This document shows positions 1 through 9,416 of a stretch of 64,000 nt of DNA, piece after piece. The stretch lies in the NCBI RefSeq assembly GCF_009754915.1, contig NZ_WPIK01000005.1, positions 224,624 to 288,623 of the forward strand. The letters are read 5' to 3'. Both the position numbers and the translations under genes were made by a program. The stretch comes from Mucilaginibacter arboris. Lineage in GTDB: Bacteria > Bacteroidota > Bacteroidia > Sphingobacteriales > Sphingobacteriaceae. Under the pieces are notes generated by a model. That model made no database searches, was not told the DNA's origin, and saw only the letters and a list, made by a program, of their open reading frames with translations. Position 1 is the first letter of the stretch. Each line of letters opens with the position of its first letter.

Positions 1-21
1 GGCATTAGCAATTTTTTTTGC

Positions 22-37
22 TGGTAAAAGAAGCATG
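22..37 (-). repeat. Single core of the ATGCTTCTTTTA dispersed repeat
   Basis: The plus strand reads GGTAAAAGAAGCAT, the complement of the dispersed core seen throughout the window. It lies downstream of the SusD gene, beyond that gene's terminator. No partner copy is visible inside the window; one could lie left of the edge. Confidence 0.7.
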
Positions 38-100
38 ATAAAATTATTTTTTACTTATTGAAATAAGGGCAAACGACGTTTTTAAGATGAACCATAAATT

Positions 101-130
101 AAAAAGGCTGCCATTAATGGCAGCCTTTTT
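101..130 (-). terminator. Rho-independent terminator of the SusC/SusD operon
   Basis: A perfect inverted repeat, AAAAAGGCTGCC / GGCAGCCTTTTT around a short ATTAAT centre, begins 18 bases beyond the stop of the SusD gene on the minus strand. The GC-rich stem followed by a T run is the classic intrinsic terminator form. The A/T symmetry would let it work in both directions. Confidence 0.85.
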
Positions 131-147
131 AATTGAACAATCATAGG

Positions 148-1941
148 TTAATATCCAGGGTTTTGTGTTAACAAAGGATTTGCTGATAATGTTGCCTGTG
201 GAAACGGTAACAGTTCTCCATGATTTGGTGTGAACAATTGTGCCACATTTGCAATGTAAGTAGCAGAAAGCGAACTTATCCAGGCAATTTTAGAATAGCC
301 TGTTGGTGTTGCAGATGGTGTAGCTGCATATAATGAATTGCTATAAGATACTGTTTGCGAATTATTTAAAGCATACATAGACTGTGGCAAATTAGCATAA
401 GGAGCAGTTTTGTTGAGCATTGCTGTTAAACCTGCACGCGTAGAAGTAATTTTTGTATTAAGCAAATTCCAACGGATCAGATCGTATTTGCGGATTGCTT
501 CGCCCCCGAGTTCAAAAGAGCGTTCATTTACAATAGCATTAAAAAAGTCGTCATGTGTAGTTGGGGTTGTTCCGATAAGTGCAGTACTACCACCAAAACC
601 TCTTGTTCTTACTTCATTAAATGCAGCAATTGCTGTGGTGGATGGTTTGCCGTTTATTTCGTTATCAGCTTCGGCGTACATCAATAAAACATCTGAGAAA
701 CGAAGTAATGGCCAGTTTACACCGAAATACTGGGTACCGGTAGTTGAAGCTGACATATAAGAAGGGTTGGCAATCCAGTCTCTTCTGAATTTGCCCAAGC
801 AGGCACTTACTAGCTTTTGTATTGCTTTTGTACCATCCAAGTTAGCATAGTAAGGTGCAATGGTTACATCCCTGCGTGTATCATTTGGATCAAAAGCATA
901 AAAATAAGTTGGCACAAGTAATATACTTGATGAACCATAAGAGGTAGAGCCTACAACCAACCGCGGCCCATCATAATAACCAATTTTACTATCGCTGGCA
1001 CTGCTTCCGCCGCCCATAGCTACTTCAAACATGATTTCATAGGTAGGGTCCAACGTGTGTGCATCTACATAATTTTTAAACAAATTTTGAAAACTTGTAT
1101 TTAAAGTATGCTGTTCTCTATGATTCATTAAATCGCTGCACTCATCTTTTGCAATTTGGTAATAAGTTAAATAATCTGATTTGCGTTCCATCATGCCAGA
1201 AGTAGTACGCAAAGAATATCCTCCTCTAAACAAAGCAATGCGTGCACGCAGGCCCTTAACTGCCCCTTTTGTTATGCGCTCATCACGTGTAGCAACATCG
1301 GTGCGCCATGGCACTATATCTTCCGCTGTTTTTAAGTCATTTAAAATATGATCATAAATTACATCACGATCGGTTTTAGGAATAACCAGTGAGGGCATAT
1401 CTGCGGATGGTACAAACTGGGCAGGTACATCGCCCCAATTTTTAATCAAATCAAAATAGAATTGTGCACGTAAAGTAAGTGCTTCCCCATACAACCTTTT
1501 TAATGCAGCCTGATCTGACGTGCTTCCGGAGGTATATTGCGGCATTAGCGGAATATATTTGATACAGATATTTGCCCTTTCTATACCTGCGTATAAATTG
1601 TTTAATGGCGCTTCTATTTGTGCATTCGATGCATTAGCACCATATCTGGCAATATCCCTCCGGTCCCCATCTGCAGATGTGTTGTTTGTTGGCCCTAAAA
1701 ATTCGTCATTATCTACAGAAAAATAGAAACTCAACCTGATTCCGTAACCAGCATCACCTGCCAGTTTTTGATACACACCTAAAACTACATCGGTAGCTGT
1801 TGTAACATTCTGAAATGCTGCGTCTGTAGAAAATGAAGCCACAGGCTTTTCAGTCAGGTATTTTTTACAGGAGCTGACAGACATACTAACTACAGTTAGT
1901 ATAATCATGCTAAAAGAACTATATAAAAATCGCTTTTTCAT
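148..1941 (-). CDS. RagB/SusD family outer-membrane nutrient-binding lipoprotein
   Basis: 597 residues. The N-terminus is a lipoprotein signal ending in a lipobox (SVSSC, lipidated Cys25). The body has the helical TPR-like SusD fold features: an N-terminal segment around residues 90-160 with 'LYGEALTLRAQFYFDLIKNWG', and a C-terminal part with 'RFSDVLLMYAEADNEING' and 'NERSFELGGE'. These are hallmarks of the family. SusD proteins cap the SusC channel and bind the glycan or peptide before import. The gene follows SusC with an 18-base gap, so it is the second gene of the operon and ends at a strong terminator. No glycoside hydrolase lies within the window, so the substrate cannot be inferred; the locus may continue to the left. 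Confidence 0.95.
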   Translation of the reverse strand: MKKRFLYSSFSMIILTVVSMSVSSCKKYLTEKPVASFSTDAAFQNVTTATDVVLGVYQKLAGDAGYGIRLSFYFSVDNDEFLGPTNNTSADGDRRDIARYGANASNAQIEAPLNNLYAGIERANICIKYIPLMPQYTSGSTSDQAALKRLYGEALTLRAQFYFDLIKNWGDVPAQFVPSADMPSLVIPKTDRDVIYDHILNDLKTAEDIVPWRTDVATRDERITKGAVKGLRARIALFRGGYSLRTTSGMMERKSDYLTYYQIAKDECSDLMNHREQHTLNTSFQNLFKNYVDAHTLDPTYEIMFEVAMGGGSSASDSKIGYYDGPRLVVGSTSYGSSSILLVPTYFYAFDPNDTRRDVTIAPYYANLDGTKAIQKLVSACLGKFRRDWIANPSYMSASTTGTQYFGVNWPLLRFSDVLLMYAEADNEINGKPSTTAIAAFNEVRTRGFGGSTALIGTTPTTHDDFFNAIVNERSFELGGEAIRKYDLIRWNLLNTKITSTRAGLTAMLNKTAPYANLPQSMYALNNSQTVSYSNSLYAATPSATPTGYSKIAWISSLSATYIANVAQLFTPNHGELLPFPQATLSANPLLTQNPGY

Positions 1942-1959
1942 CTCTTTTTACTTTTAAAT

Positions 1960-4900
1960 TTACAATGATAAGTTTACGCCTAACAGGTAAGTACGACTGC
2001 GTGGATAGGCAGAATAATCTACACCAGGCGTTACACCTGTGGCCCGGCGTGTACTTACATCCGGATCATAACCAGAATAGCTGGTTATAATAGCAACGTT
2101 ATTTGCGGTAGCATAAACCCTTAGTTTACTTACTTTAATCCTTCTTAAAAAGGCTGGATTAATGGTATATCCTAAAGTCAGGTTATTTATCCTGATAAAA
2201 GAAGCATCTTCCAAATTGTTAGATGTTGAATAAAAAGCCGAACTGCCTGTTACTGGTATGGATGTTTTGGCATTTGCGTTTAATGCAGCTAAAGCATCCG
2301 GTGCAATACCTACTGCATAACCACCTGATATATATTCTACCTGATTACCGTTACCATCAATTGTTCTCCACCTATTGGCTTCAGCAGCTAATAAATTCGT
2401 GTTAGAAGTATAGCCGTTAGAGAATTCAATTTTATTTGCATTCAACACTTTGCTTCCGGCCTGAAAATTAACAAATGCACTAAAATCAAAATGTTTAAAA
2501 GTGAACTGCTGGTTTAAGCCGCCGGTAACTTTAGGAATTGTATTGCCCAGAACTGTTCTGTCAGCAGTAGTGATTACACCATCACCATTTATATCTTTAT
2601 ATTTTACTAATCCTGGTTCTGCTACTCCAATTACTTTAGAAGGATCAACCACGCCTGCTTTTAAAGTGTATTGTTTAGTTGTAGTATTATAATTGAAATC
2701 AGATACCTGATAAAAGCCATCGTTTACATAACCATAAGCACTTCCAACGGGCTTACCTACTTGTACAATAAAATCTTCGGGGGTTCCTGAAGGCCCGTAC
2801 CCAGACGATTGCAGATAATAATTTTGGCCTGATGCAAGTGCTAATACCTTATTTTCATTGTACGAGGCATTGAAATTAGCCGACCAGCTAAAATTCTTTT
2901 TCTGGATGATTGTGGCGTTTACCTGTGCTTCGATACCTTGGTTTTGTGTTTTACCTACGTTTTGATACTGTGTAGTATATCCAGAGCTTGCAGGGATATT
3001 AACAAGAAGCAATAAGTCTTTTGTTACGTTTCGGTAAGCATCAAATGATACCTGTATCCTGTCATTCAAAAAACCAAAGTCTAAACCAATATTTTTTGAT
3101 ACAGTTGTCTCCCATTTTAAATTAGGGTTAGCCAGGTAAGGGGTACTAAAACCAATACTGGTAGTGCTTTCATTTAATGAATACAAAGCATTGGCATTAA
3201 ATGTAGTTTGTGTTAGGTAATCACTTATACGGTTATTACCTGAAGTACCGTAGCTTAAACGAAGCTTAAGATTGGATAAAGCTTTTATGTTTTTCATGAA
3301 ATTTTCATCCGATATTCTCCATGCAGCTGAACCGGAAGGAAAATAACCCCATTGATGGCCCGGATCAAATTTCGAAGAACCGTCTGCACGAAGAGTAGCC
3401 TGAAGCAGATATTTTTTATCGTAATTATAATTTGCACGGGTAAAAAATGATAATAAATGACTGGTTATATTAGTAACCTGCGGATAGGTTGTTACAATAG
3501 TTCCTAAGTTTAACTGGTTTAATGCATCTGTTGCAGCTACACCGGTAGGAAATAATTTAAACTGATTATTTAAACTTTCAGCATGAGTATTATAAAATTC
3601 ATTTCCTAAAATTAAATTAAGGTCGCCATGCTTAGGATTAGCAGCCGCATTTGAAAAAGTAAGCACATTGGAAAGGTCAAGCGTATTAGTATTAACCGAA
3701 ATGACACCGGCAAGCGGCTGACCGGCACCATTAACCCTTGCATTAGCCGTTATAGCATCATCAAAAGAATTTTGCTTTTGATTATTATAATCAACACCTA
3801 AGGTAGAACGGAAAGATAAATACTTATTAAAAGTGTAGTTACCATAACCGTTAAAATTAGTAACATTGGTTAAGGTTTTCCGGTATTGTGCGCTGGCATT
3901 AACAACAGGGTTTATAATACCATAATTGTTTCCTGCAGCATTGGTTTCTGCCAGATAAGCTGGGTCAACTGCAGAATCATCAACACCAGGGATACTAAAC
4001 GGGCGATATTTAACACTGTTACGCAAGTTACTGTAAGATGAACTGGAGGCAGAGTTTGATGTACCAGAAGAGCTTATTGTAGAATTTGACGTTCCCGCAC
4101 CATCAACAACTTGTGTATTATAACGAACGTTAAACCCTACTTTTAAATGATCGGAAGCAGTATGGTCAAACCGGAAACTGATTAGTTTACGATTATAATC
4201 AGAATTTAACACTGTACCATTCTGCTGGTTATCTGTAAAACTGAAATTGAATTGTGTAACTTTTGTTCCTCCTGTGATACTTAAGTTATGTGTTTGCTGA
4301 AAACCTGTTCGACCTAAAGCCAGCTTTTGCCAATCAATAGCAGGAGTATTTTTGTAAGTTGAAAGCCCGGCAAAAGTTGAACCATAATCATTTATAAAAT
4401 TTGTACTGTCTGCTGTGAAACGATTTCTTTCATACTGATAAACAACAAAATCATAAGGACTCATCACAGCAAGCTCTTTTGCTAATTTATTGATGCCTAC
4501 AAAAGCATTGTAACTTACCGTAGTTTTCATTTCATGTCCGCCTTTTGTAGTAATGATAACTACACCATTTGCGCCACGTGCACCATAAATTGCTGTTGAA
4601 GCTGCATCTTTTAAAACATCAATTGATTCAATATCCTGCGGGGAAATGTTGGACAAGCCATTTTCTACCTGTATACCATCAATAATATAAAGCGGAGAGT
4701 TATCCTGTGTTATTGATCCGCCACCACGCACCCTAATTTGTATTTGGGCGTCCGGTGAACCTTCTGACTGGTTGACCTGCACGCCTGCTAAGCGTCCCGC
4801 TAAAGCTGCACCGGCAGAATTCAATGGAATATCTTTTAAATCTTTTGCCGTAACGGAAGAAACAGAGCCGGTAAGGTCCCTCCTTCTTACCGTTGCAAAC

Positions 4901-5223
4901 CCCACTGCAACTACTTCATTAAGCTGTACGGCATCGTTTTCTAATGCAGCATTAATTTCATTTCGGGACCCAACAGAAATTTCCTGAGGTTTATAACCAA
5001 CATAACGTATGGTTAAAACAGCATTTGCAGGAACAGATAACTTAAACCTACCATTAACATCCGTTTGAGTACCAACTGTAGTCCCTTTAACAACCACACT
5101 TACTCCAATAAGCGGTTCTTTAGTGCTCTTCTCTGTTATTGTACCTGTAATTTGTCGGCTTTGGCTCCATGCAGAAAGCCCGGTAACAAGCAAGATTCCC
5201 CATAAAAGTAAAATTTTTCTCAT
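1960..5223 (-). CDS. SusC/RagA family TonB-linked outer-membrane transporter
   Basis: About 1087 residues from the ATG at 5223, which starts a clear signal peptide (MRKILLLWGILLVTGLSAWSQ). The open frame continues about 73 codons upstream, but that part has no signal character. After the signal comes a carboxypeptidase-D regulatory-like domain (ITGTITEKSTKEPLIGVSV), then the plug with the SusC signature around 'SPLYIIDGIQVENG' and 'IESIDVLKDAASTAIYGARG', then a long 22-strand-type beta barrel ending in an aromatic-rich C-terminus. It imports a bound oligomer using TonB energy. It forms a pair with the downstream SusD gene and is divergent from a LacI-type regulator, which probably controls it. 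Confidence 0.95.
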   Translation of the reverse strand: MRKILLLWGILLVTGLSAWSQSRQITGTITEKSTKEPLIGVSVVVKGTTVGTQTDVNGRFKLSVPANAVLTIRYVGYKPQEISVGSRNEINAALENDAVQLNEVVAVGFATVRRRDLTGSVSSVTAKDLKDIPLNSAGAALAGRLAGVQVNQSEGSPDAQIQIRVRGGGSITQDNSPLYIIDGIQVENGLSNISPQDIESIDVLKDAASTAIYGARGANGVVIITTKGGHEMKTTVSYNAFVGINKLAKELAVMSPYDFVVYQYERNRFTADSTNFINDYGSTFAGLSTYKNTPAIDWQKLALGRTGFQQTHNLSITGGTKVTQFNFSFTDNQQNGTVLNSDYNRKLISFRFDHTASDHLKVGFNVRYNTQVVDGAGTSNSTISSSGTSNSASSSSYSNLRNSVKYRPFSIPGVDDSAVDPAYLAETNAAGNNYGIINPVVNASAQYRKTLTNVTNFNGYGNYTFNKYLSFRSTLGVDYNNQKQNSFDDAITANARVNGAGQPLAGVISVNTNTLDLSNVLTFSNAAANPKHGDLNLILGNEFYNTHAESLNNQFKLFPTGVAATDALNQLNLGTIVTTYPQVTNITSHLLSFFTRANYNYDKKYLLQATLRADGSSKFDPGHQWGYFPSGSAAWRISDENFMKNIKALSNLKLRLSYGTSGNNRISDYLTQTTFNANALYSLNESTTSIGFSTPYLANPNLKWETTVSKNIGLDFGFLNDRIQVSFDAYRNVTKDLLLLVNIPASSGYTTQYQNVGKTQNQGIEAQVNATIIQKKNFSWSANFNASYNENKVLALASGQNYYLQSSGYGPSGTPEDFIVQVGKPVGSAYGYVNDGFYQVSDFNYNTTTKQYTLKAGVVDPSKVIGVAEPGLVKYKDINGDGVITTADRTVLGNTIPKVTGGLNQQFTFKHFDFSAFVNFQAGSKVLNANKIEFSNGYTSNTNLLAAEANRWRTIDGNGNQVEYISGGYAVGIAPDALAALNANAKTSIPVTGSSAFYSTSNNLEDASFIRINNLTLGYTINPAFLRRIKVSKLRVYATANNVAIITSYSGYDPDVSTRRATGVTPGVDYSAYPRSRTYLLGVNLSL

Positions 5224-5455
5224 ACTGCGTAATAGGTTTGAATAAGAATAAATAAAATATCTGTCTGAAATAATTAGCTTTGGCTCATCAATAAGCTTAC
5301 TTAGATCAGGAAAAATATTATTAGGTTTATTGGTCAAGATTACATAGTATTTAGCTAATATCATACAAAAACCTTGTATAAATTTATGCAATCGTTCCCG
5401 ACGTTCTGTTTTGAAAAGGTTTAAAGAAATTGATAGCAACAATTCAAAAACATAA

Positions 5456-5465
5456 TAACATGTTA
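5456..5465. promoter_or_regulatory. Candidate LacI-type operator in the SusC/LacI intergenic region
   Basis: TAACATGTTA is a perfect 10-bp palindrome with a central dyad, about 55 bases before the LacI start. The 296-bp gap between the divergent SusC and LacI genes also holds a weaker AACGTT-centred dyad near 5488-5499. LacI-family proteins bind palindromes with a central CG or similar step, so either could be the operator. This is inferred from position only. Confidence 0.3.
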
Positions 5466-5519
5466 ATATGAATCGTTTTCCTTAAATTTAACGTTTAACA
5501 TTATTTGTTATACTATTAA

Positions 5520-6575
5520 ATGCACGAATCAATCACCATAAAAGATATTGCAAAGGCACTCGGCTTTTCTACCTCTACAGTATCGCGTGCTTTAAGGGAC
5601 AGCCATGAAATTAGTGCAGAAACAAAAAGGATCGTGTTGGAATATGCCGAAAAAATTAATTATCAGCCTAACCCCATTGCTTTAAGTTTAAAAGAAAGAA
5701 AAAGCCATTCTATTGGTGTAGTAGTTTGCGAAGTAGCCAACAACTTTTTCAGCCAGGCAATTAGCGGGATCGAATCTATTGCTTATAGCCGTGGTTATCA
5801 TGTTATTTTATCGCAAACCCATGAATCTTTTGAACGGGAAATTGTAAACGTAAACCACCTGGCTTCGCGTTCGGTTGATGGTTTGCTGGTTTCTTTATCA
5901 TCGGGTACCATTAATTTAGACCATTTTAAAAAGCTGCATGATAAAGGTTTGCCTATCGTTTTTTTTGACCGTATCCCAAAAGAAATCAATACGCATAAAG
6001 TGGCTTCTAATAACTTTGAAGGTGCTTTTAAAGCTACAGAACATTTAATTAATTCGGGTTTTAAAACCATTGCGCATTTAGCCAATGCAGCACATTTATC
6101 CATTTCTACAGAACGCCTTGCCGGTTACAAAGCTGCATTGGAAAAACATCAGCTTACGTTTACAGAAGATTTAATTAAATATTGTGGCCATGGCGGAATG
6201 GTTTTTGAAGAAGTAGAAACAGCTGTAAAAGAGCTGCTTCACTTAAAAAACAAACCCGATGCCGTTTTAATTACCAGCGACCGCTTAAGCACTTGCTGCC
6301 TTACCATTTTAAATCATTTAGGTTTATCTGTTCCGGATGATCTGGCTATTGCAGGTTTTACCAATTCTAACACGGCAGAATTGTTTAATCCGCCGTTAAC
6401 CACTATCAGACAGCCGGCATTTAAAATCGGGCAATTAGCTACCGAAAAATTAATTAGCATTATCGAAAGCAAATACCCGGTTACCGAATTTACTACCCAG
6501 CTGCTTGATACAGAATTTTCTATCCGAAGTTCTTCCGTACTTTCCAGGAAACCTGCTTTGCCTGATGTTTTTTAG
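5520..6575 (+). CDS. LacI family transcriptional regulator
   Basis: 351 residues. Residues 5-25 form the LacI helix-turn-helix (TIKDIAKALGFSTSTVSRAL), followed by the hinge helix region (YQPNPIALSLKERKSHSIGVV) and a periplasmic-binding-protein-like effector domain (about 62-340) containing 'FDRIPKE' and a C-terminal 'TTIRQPAFKIGQLA', both typical of the family. It probably senses a sugar and controls the divergent SusC/SusD operon and perhaps itself. The stop codon lies 15 bases from the end of the convergent prohibitin-like gene, with one dispersed-repeat core filling that gap. Confidence 0.93.
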   Translation: MHESITIKDIAKALGFSTSTVSRALRDSHEISAETKRIVLEYAEKINYQPNPIALSLKERKSHSIGVVVCEVANNFFSQAISGIESIAYSRGYHVILSQTHESFEREIVNVNHLASRSVDGLLVSLSSGTINLDHFKKLHDKGLPIVFFDRIPKEINTHKVASNNFEGAFKATEHLINSGFKTIAHLANAAHLSISTERLAGYKAALEKHQLTFTEDLIKYCGHGGMVFEEVETAVKELLHLKNKPDAVLITSDRLSTCCLTILNHLGLSVPDDLAIAGFTNSNTAELFNPPLTTIRQPAFKIGQLATEKLISIIESKYPVTEFTTQLLDTEFSIRSSSVLSRKPALPDVF

Positions 6576-6576
6576 C

Positions 6577-6592
6577 CGGTAAAAGAAGCATC
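6577..6592 (-). repeat. Single dispersed-repeat core between convergent gene ends
   Basis: GGTAAAAGAAGCAT fills the gap between the LacI stop and the stop of the prohibitin-like gene; the last base of the TGA stop belongs to the repeat sequence on the minus strand. This placement between converging genes would suit a role in transcription termination or simply marks a tolerated insertion site. Confidence 0.7.
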
Positions 6593-7499
6593 AGTTCTTA
6601 TCGCCCAAAATAAATGGCACCCCTTTGCTGTTGCCCATAATAATTACTTTAGAATTTGGCGATAAGGCAATTGCTTTTTGCGCTTGTATGGATTCGTACT
6701 GCAACTGCTTGTCGGTTAAATTGGTTGAAATGATGCGCTGATAATCTGCAATTCCTTGCGCCTGGATTCTTTTTTGTTCTGCTTCCTGCCGCTCTTTCTG
6801 CAATACAAACTGCATTTTTTGTGCGTCCTGCTCGGCATTGATCTTGGATTCGATGGTTGCCCTAACAGATTGCGGCAAGGTAATATTCCGTATCAGAAGT
6901 TGCTGCAGTTCCATACCGCGTTTGGCAAAGCTTTCACTGATGGTACGGTAAATTTTATCCTGAAATTCCTGTCGTATGGTAGAGTAAAGCGCTACTGCAT
7001 CATAATAAACTGCGTTATCCCGAATAGCTGTCCGTGCCACCGGACGTACAATTTTATCTAAATATTCGGGGCCGATATTTTGCAGGATAAAAGGGGTTTG
7101 GTCTGCTTTTACCCTAAAAAGTACTGATAAATCTATGGTTACTTCCAACCCGTCAGCAGATAAAATACGGATAGCATCATCTCCTTCTTTCTGCCCTTCG
7201 GAAGTAACACCGCTCATGGTGTAATTCTGGGTTTTTACATCAAATGTTGTTACCTCAACCAACGGATTAATTAAATGCAGGCCACTTGGCAGTACATCAC
7301 TTTCTACCTTTCCAAACAACGTTTTAACGCCAACCTTCCCTGGCTCAATCACTTTAAACATAGAAAAACTTATGCCTAAAAGAAGCATGGCAATGCCAGC
7401 TATGAAGATAACCGGAATGTAAGCAGGGTTAACAGAAGGTGTGCGTTTTAGCCAACTGCTAATAACCAGCAGCAGAACACCCAGAATAATTAACAGCAT
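6591..7499 (-). CDS. Prohibitin-like SPFH domain membrane protein
   Basis: 302 residues from the ATG at 7499. A further 18 in-frame codons lie upstream, but the hydrophobic start MLLIILGVLLLVISSWL fits better as the true N-terminus. Two membrane segments (about 1-18 and 29-50) precede the SPFH/band-7 domain (about 52-230: 'VIEPGKVGVKTLFGKVE', 'VRPVARTAIRDNAV'), followed by a glutamine/glutamate-rich coiled coil (NAEQDAQKMQFVLQKERQEAEQ) and a conserved 'KVIIMGNSKGVPFIL' tail. Bacterial prohibitin-like proteins form membrane scaffolds that partner proteases or organise membrane domains. It lies 10 bases after the DUF6358 gene and is probably co-transcribed with it and the rhodanese. Confidence 0.88.
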   Translation of the reverse strand: MLLIILGVLLLVISSWLKRTPSVNPAYIPVIFIAGIAMLLLGISFSMFKVIEPGKVGVKTLFGKVESDVLPSGLHLINPLVEVTTFDVKTQNYTMSGVTSEGQKEGDDAIRILSADGLEVTIDLSVLFRVKADQTPFILQNIGPEYLDKIVRPVARTAIRDNAVYYDAVALYSTIRQEFQDKIYRTISESFAKRGMELQQLLIRNITLPQSVRATIESKINAEQDAQKMQFVLQKERQEAEQKRIQAQGIADYQRIISTNLTDKQLQYESIQAQKAIALSPNSKVIIMGNSKGVPFILGDKN

Positions 7500-7509
7500 G
7501 TATTTTAAT

Positions 7510-7704
7510 TTAAGGAGATTGCTTTTTTTGAAGGGCGCGTACTTCTTTTGCAAGCCGTATTTTTAAAACAACGGTGATGATAATGATAAAAACACCTGCT
7601 GCCAGCCAATCGTAACGATGGTGGTTAAAGCTCCAGTAAATCAGGACCGCACATAAAATAATGCCCAGGTTGTAGAGAATATTTAGAAAAAGTTTTGCGC
7701 CCAT
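7510..7704 (-). CDS. DUF6358-like small membrane protein
   Basis: 64 residues from the ATG at 7704. Two hydrophobic segments (about 4-24, 31-50) are joined by 'NHHRYDW', with a basic C-terminal tail, so it is a two-pass inner-membrane protein. I recognise it as resembling the DUF6358 family of Sphingobacteriaceae; no function is known. It starts one base after the rhodanese stop and ends 10 bases before the prohibitin-like gene, so the three are probably one transcript. Confidence 0.65.
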   Translation of the reverse strand: MGAKLFLNILYNLGIILCAVLIYWSFNHHRYDWLAAGVFIIIITVVLKIRLAKEVRALQKKQSP

Positions 7705-7705
7705 T

Positions 7706-8020
7706 TTAGTAAACCGGCATTTCAGGGTCAATTTCTTCTGCCCAGGCCAGCATGCCGCCTTTTAAGTTATATAAATTGGTAAAGCCCTGCCCTTCTAACT
7801 GCATAATTGCTGCTGCGCTGCGTTTTCCGCTCCTGCATTGTACAATTACAGGTTTATTTTTATCGATTTTGCCGGATTCGATCATGATCCCGCTTAACGG
7901 TATCAGTTCGCCGCCCAGGTTAGACATTTCATACTCAAAATCTTCACGCACATCTATCAGTTGAAAATCTTCGCCTGCATCCATTTTTTCTTTTAATTCC
8001 TGTACGGTTATTTCTTTCAT
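7706..8020 (-). CDS. Single-domain rhodanese-like protein
   Basis: 104 residues from the ATG at 8020 (MKEITVQELKEKMDAGEDF), the usual start of single-domain rhodaneses; a longer in-frame extension upstream has no domain character. The motif 'LIDVREDFEYE' and the active-site loop with Cys62 (QCRSGKRS) are intact, so a sulfurtransferase or persulfide carrier role is supported. The acceptor is unknown. It is first of three tightly spaced minus-strand genes. Confidence 0.9.
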   Translation of the reverse strand: MKEITVQELKEKMDAGEDFQLIDVREDFEYEMSNLGGELIPLSGIMIESGKIDKNKPVIVQCRSGKRSAAAIMQLEGQGFTNLYNLKGGMLAWAEEIDPEMPVY

Positions 8021-8201
8021 ATTTATAAAATTATACTTCAAAGTTAATGGTTTAATTGATTTAAAAGCAGCTTTTAATAGCTTGAAATAATTTATGCCTG
8101 CAAATCTCCGTTCTGCCATAAATACTGTTTTTACAAGGTAAAAAAAGCGGTGCAGATACTGCCATTAGCTTAAACATGAGCTAAGTAGAGCATTTGTTAT
8201 G

Positions 8202-8209
8202 TACTTTTG
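8202..8209 (+). promoter_or_regulatory. Candidate -7 element placing the transcript start at or near the DUF4407 start codon
   Basis: TACTTTTG fits the Bacteroidota -7 consensus TAnnTTTG and ends only 4 bases before the ATG at 8214. If used, the message would be leaderless or nearly so. No TTTG/TTG block is seen at the usual 19-base spacing, so support is weak. Confidence 0.3.
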
Positions 8210-8213
8210 AAAA

Positions 8214-9335
8214 ATGAAACAAATAAACCGTTTTTTTTGGTTCTGTTCCGGCGTGCATGTGGATACGTTAAAAAAGTATCCGATTGAACTGAATAAATAT
8301 GTAGGTATTGGGGCAACTATATTTTTTACTGCATTATTCGCTGCTTTGTCTGGCGGTTACGCCATGTATTTTGTGTTTAGCGGAAATCCCGGCGCTCCGT
8401 TTTTTGCCATGCTGTTTGGGCTGATCTGGGGAACGGCTATTTTCAACATGGACCGTTATATTGTTGGCAGTATCAACAAAAGAGGGTCTATTAATTCCCA
8501 AATCTTACAAGCAACGCCACGGATTTTATTGGCTATTATGATTGGTATTGTCATTTCCCGTCCGCTGGAATTGAAAATTTTCGACAAGGAGATCCGCAAT
8601 AAATTAAAAACATCTTATTTAAAAGGCCAGCGTTCTAAAATTGATACCATGAACATTACTTTTAATAAAAAGTATGGCATGGATTTAGCCAAAGCTGCAG
8701 ATATCAAAGCGGAAAGGGATTCGCTCGAAAAAGATATTAACCGTTCCCGCTACCAGTTAAACCAGGAGATTTTTGGAGATAAAACCAACCAAACTTCGGG
8801 TAAAACCGGCTTTGGTACTTATGCTAAGCAAAAAGATGCTGTACTGAAAGAAAAAGAAGACCGGCTGAAAACAGTACGCGAAGACCAGATCAAAATGGAC
8901 CAATACATTGCTAACCGAAAAGATGTGGAAGGCGTAACGGATACTAAATTATTTAACGACCGGCAGTTAGACAGCTTATCCAACGTTGCCGGTTTTGCTG
9001 ATCGGAACTGGGCGCTCGGCCAGTTATCCTACAATCAAAATGGTACGCGTGACCTGGATACTTATCTCGCGCAATCGTTCATCAGTTATTTATTTATTTT
9101 GTTTGAATGCTTGCCGGTTTTGGTTAAGCTGATGTCGCCAAAAGGCCCGTACGATGTTGCCTTGGGTAAAACCGAAGAAGCCAATATTCATTTTGCAGAA
9201 AAGGATATGGAACAAGATATTACGGTTACTGATGCTGTGCAGGACCATCGCATTAACACCAATATTAACCTTACCAAAAATAATATTAGTAAACGTGCAG
9301 AACGCAAACTTATGCGGGAAGATTTGAAAACGTAA
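8214..9335 (+). CDS. DUF4407 domain-containing membrane protein
   Basis: 373 residues. The N-terminal part matches DUF4407: 'RFFWFCSGVHVDTLKKYP', two or three membrane segments (about 30-55, 58-78, 100-118) with 'TAIFNMDRYIVG', then a long charged periplasmic or cytosolic region (about 125-280) rich in K, D and E with coiled-coil character, and a further membrane segment near 288-308 (SFISYLFILFECLPVLVKLM). The C-terminal tail is hydrophilic. The function of the family is unknown. The stop codon TAA shares its last base with a dispersed-repeat core. It seems to stand alone as a transcription unit. Confidence 0.85.
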   Translation: MKQINRFFWFCSGVHVDTLKKYPIELNKYVGIGATIFFTALFAALSGGYAMYFVFSGNPGAPFFAMLFGLIWGTAIFNMDRYIVGSINKRGSINSQILQATPRILLAIMIGIVISRPLELKIFDKEIRNKLKTSYLKGQRSKIDTMNITFNKKYGMDLAKAADIKAERDSLEKDINRSRYQLNQEIFGDKTNQTSGKTGFGTYAKQKDAVLKEKEDRLKTVREDQIKMDQYIANRKDVEGVTDTKLFNDRQLDSLSNVAGFADRNWALGQLSYNQNGTRDLDTYLAQSFISYLFILFECLPVLVKLMSPKGPYDVALGKTEEANIHFAEKDMEQDITVTDAVQDHRINTNINLTKNNISKRAERKLMREDLKT

Positions 9336-9348
9336 TGCTTCTTTTACC
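9335..9348 (+). repeat. Single dispersed-repeat core directly after the DUF4407 stop
   Basis: ATGCTTCTTTTACC begins on the last base of the stop codon. No partner in opposite orientation is present before the next gene at 9417. Confidence 0.7.
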
Positions 9349-9416
9349 GCACATTTTATTGTAAGCAATCATTTTCATCAGCCCTCATTTTCGTTACTAT
9401 TATTCATTCAACATCT

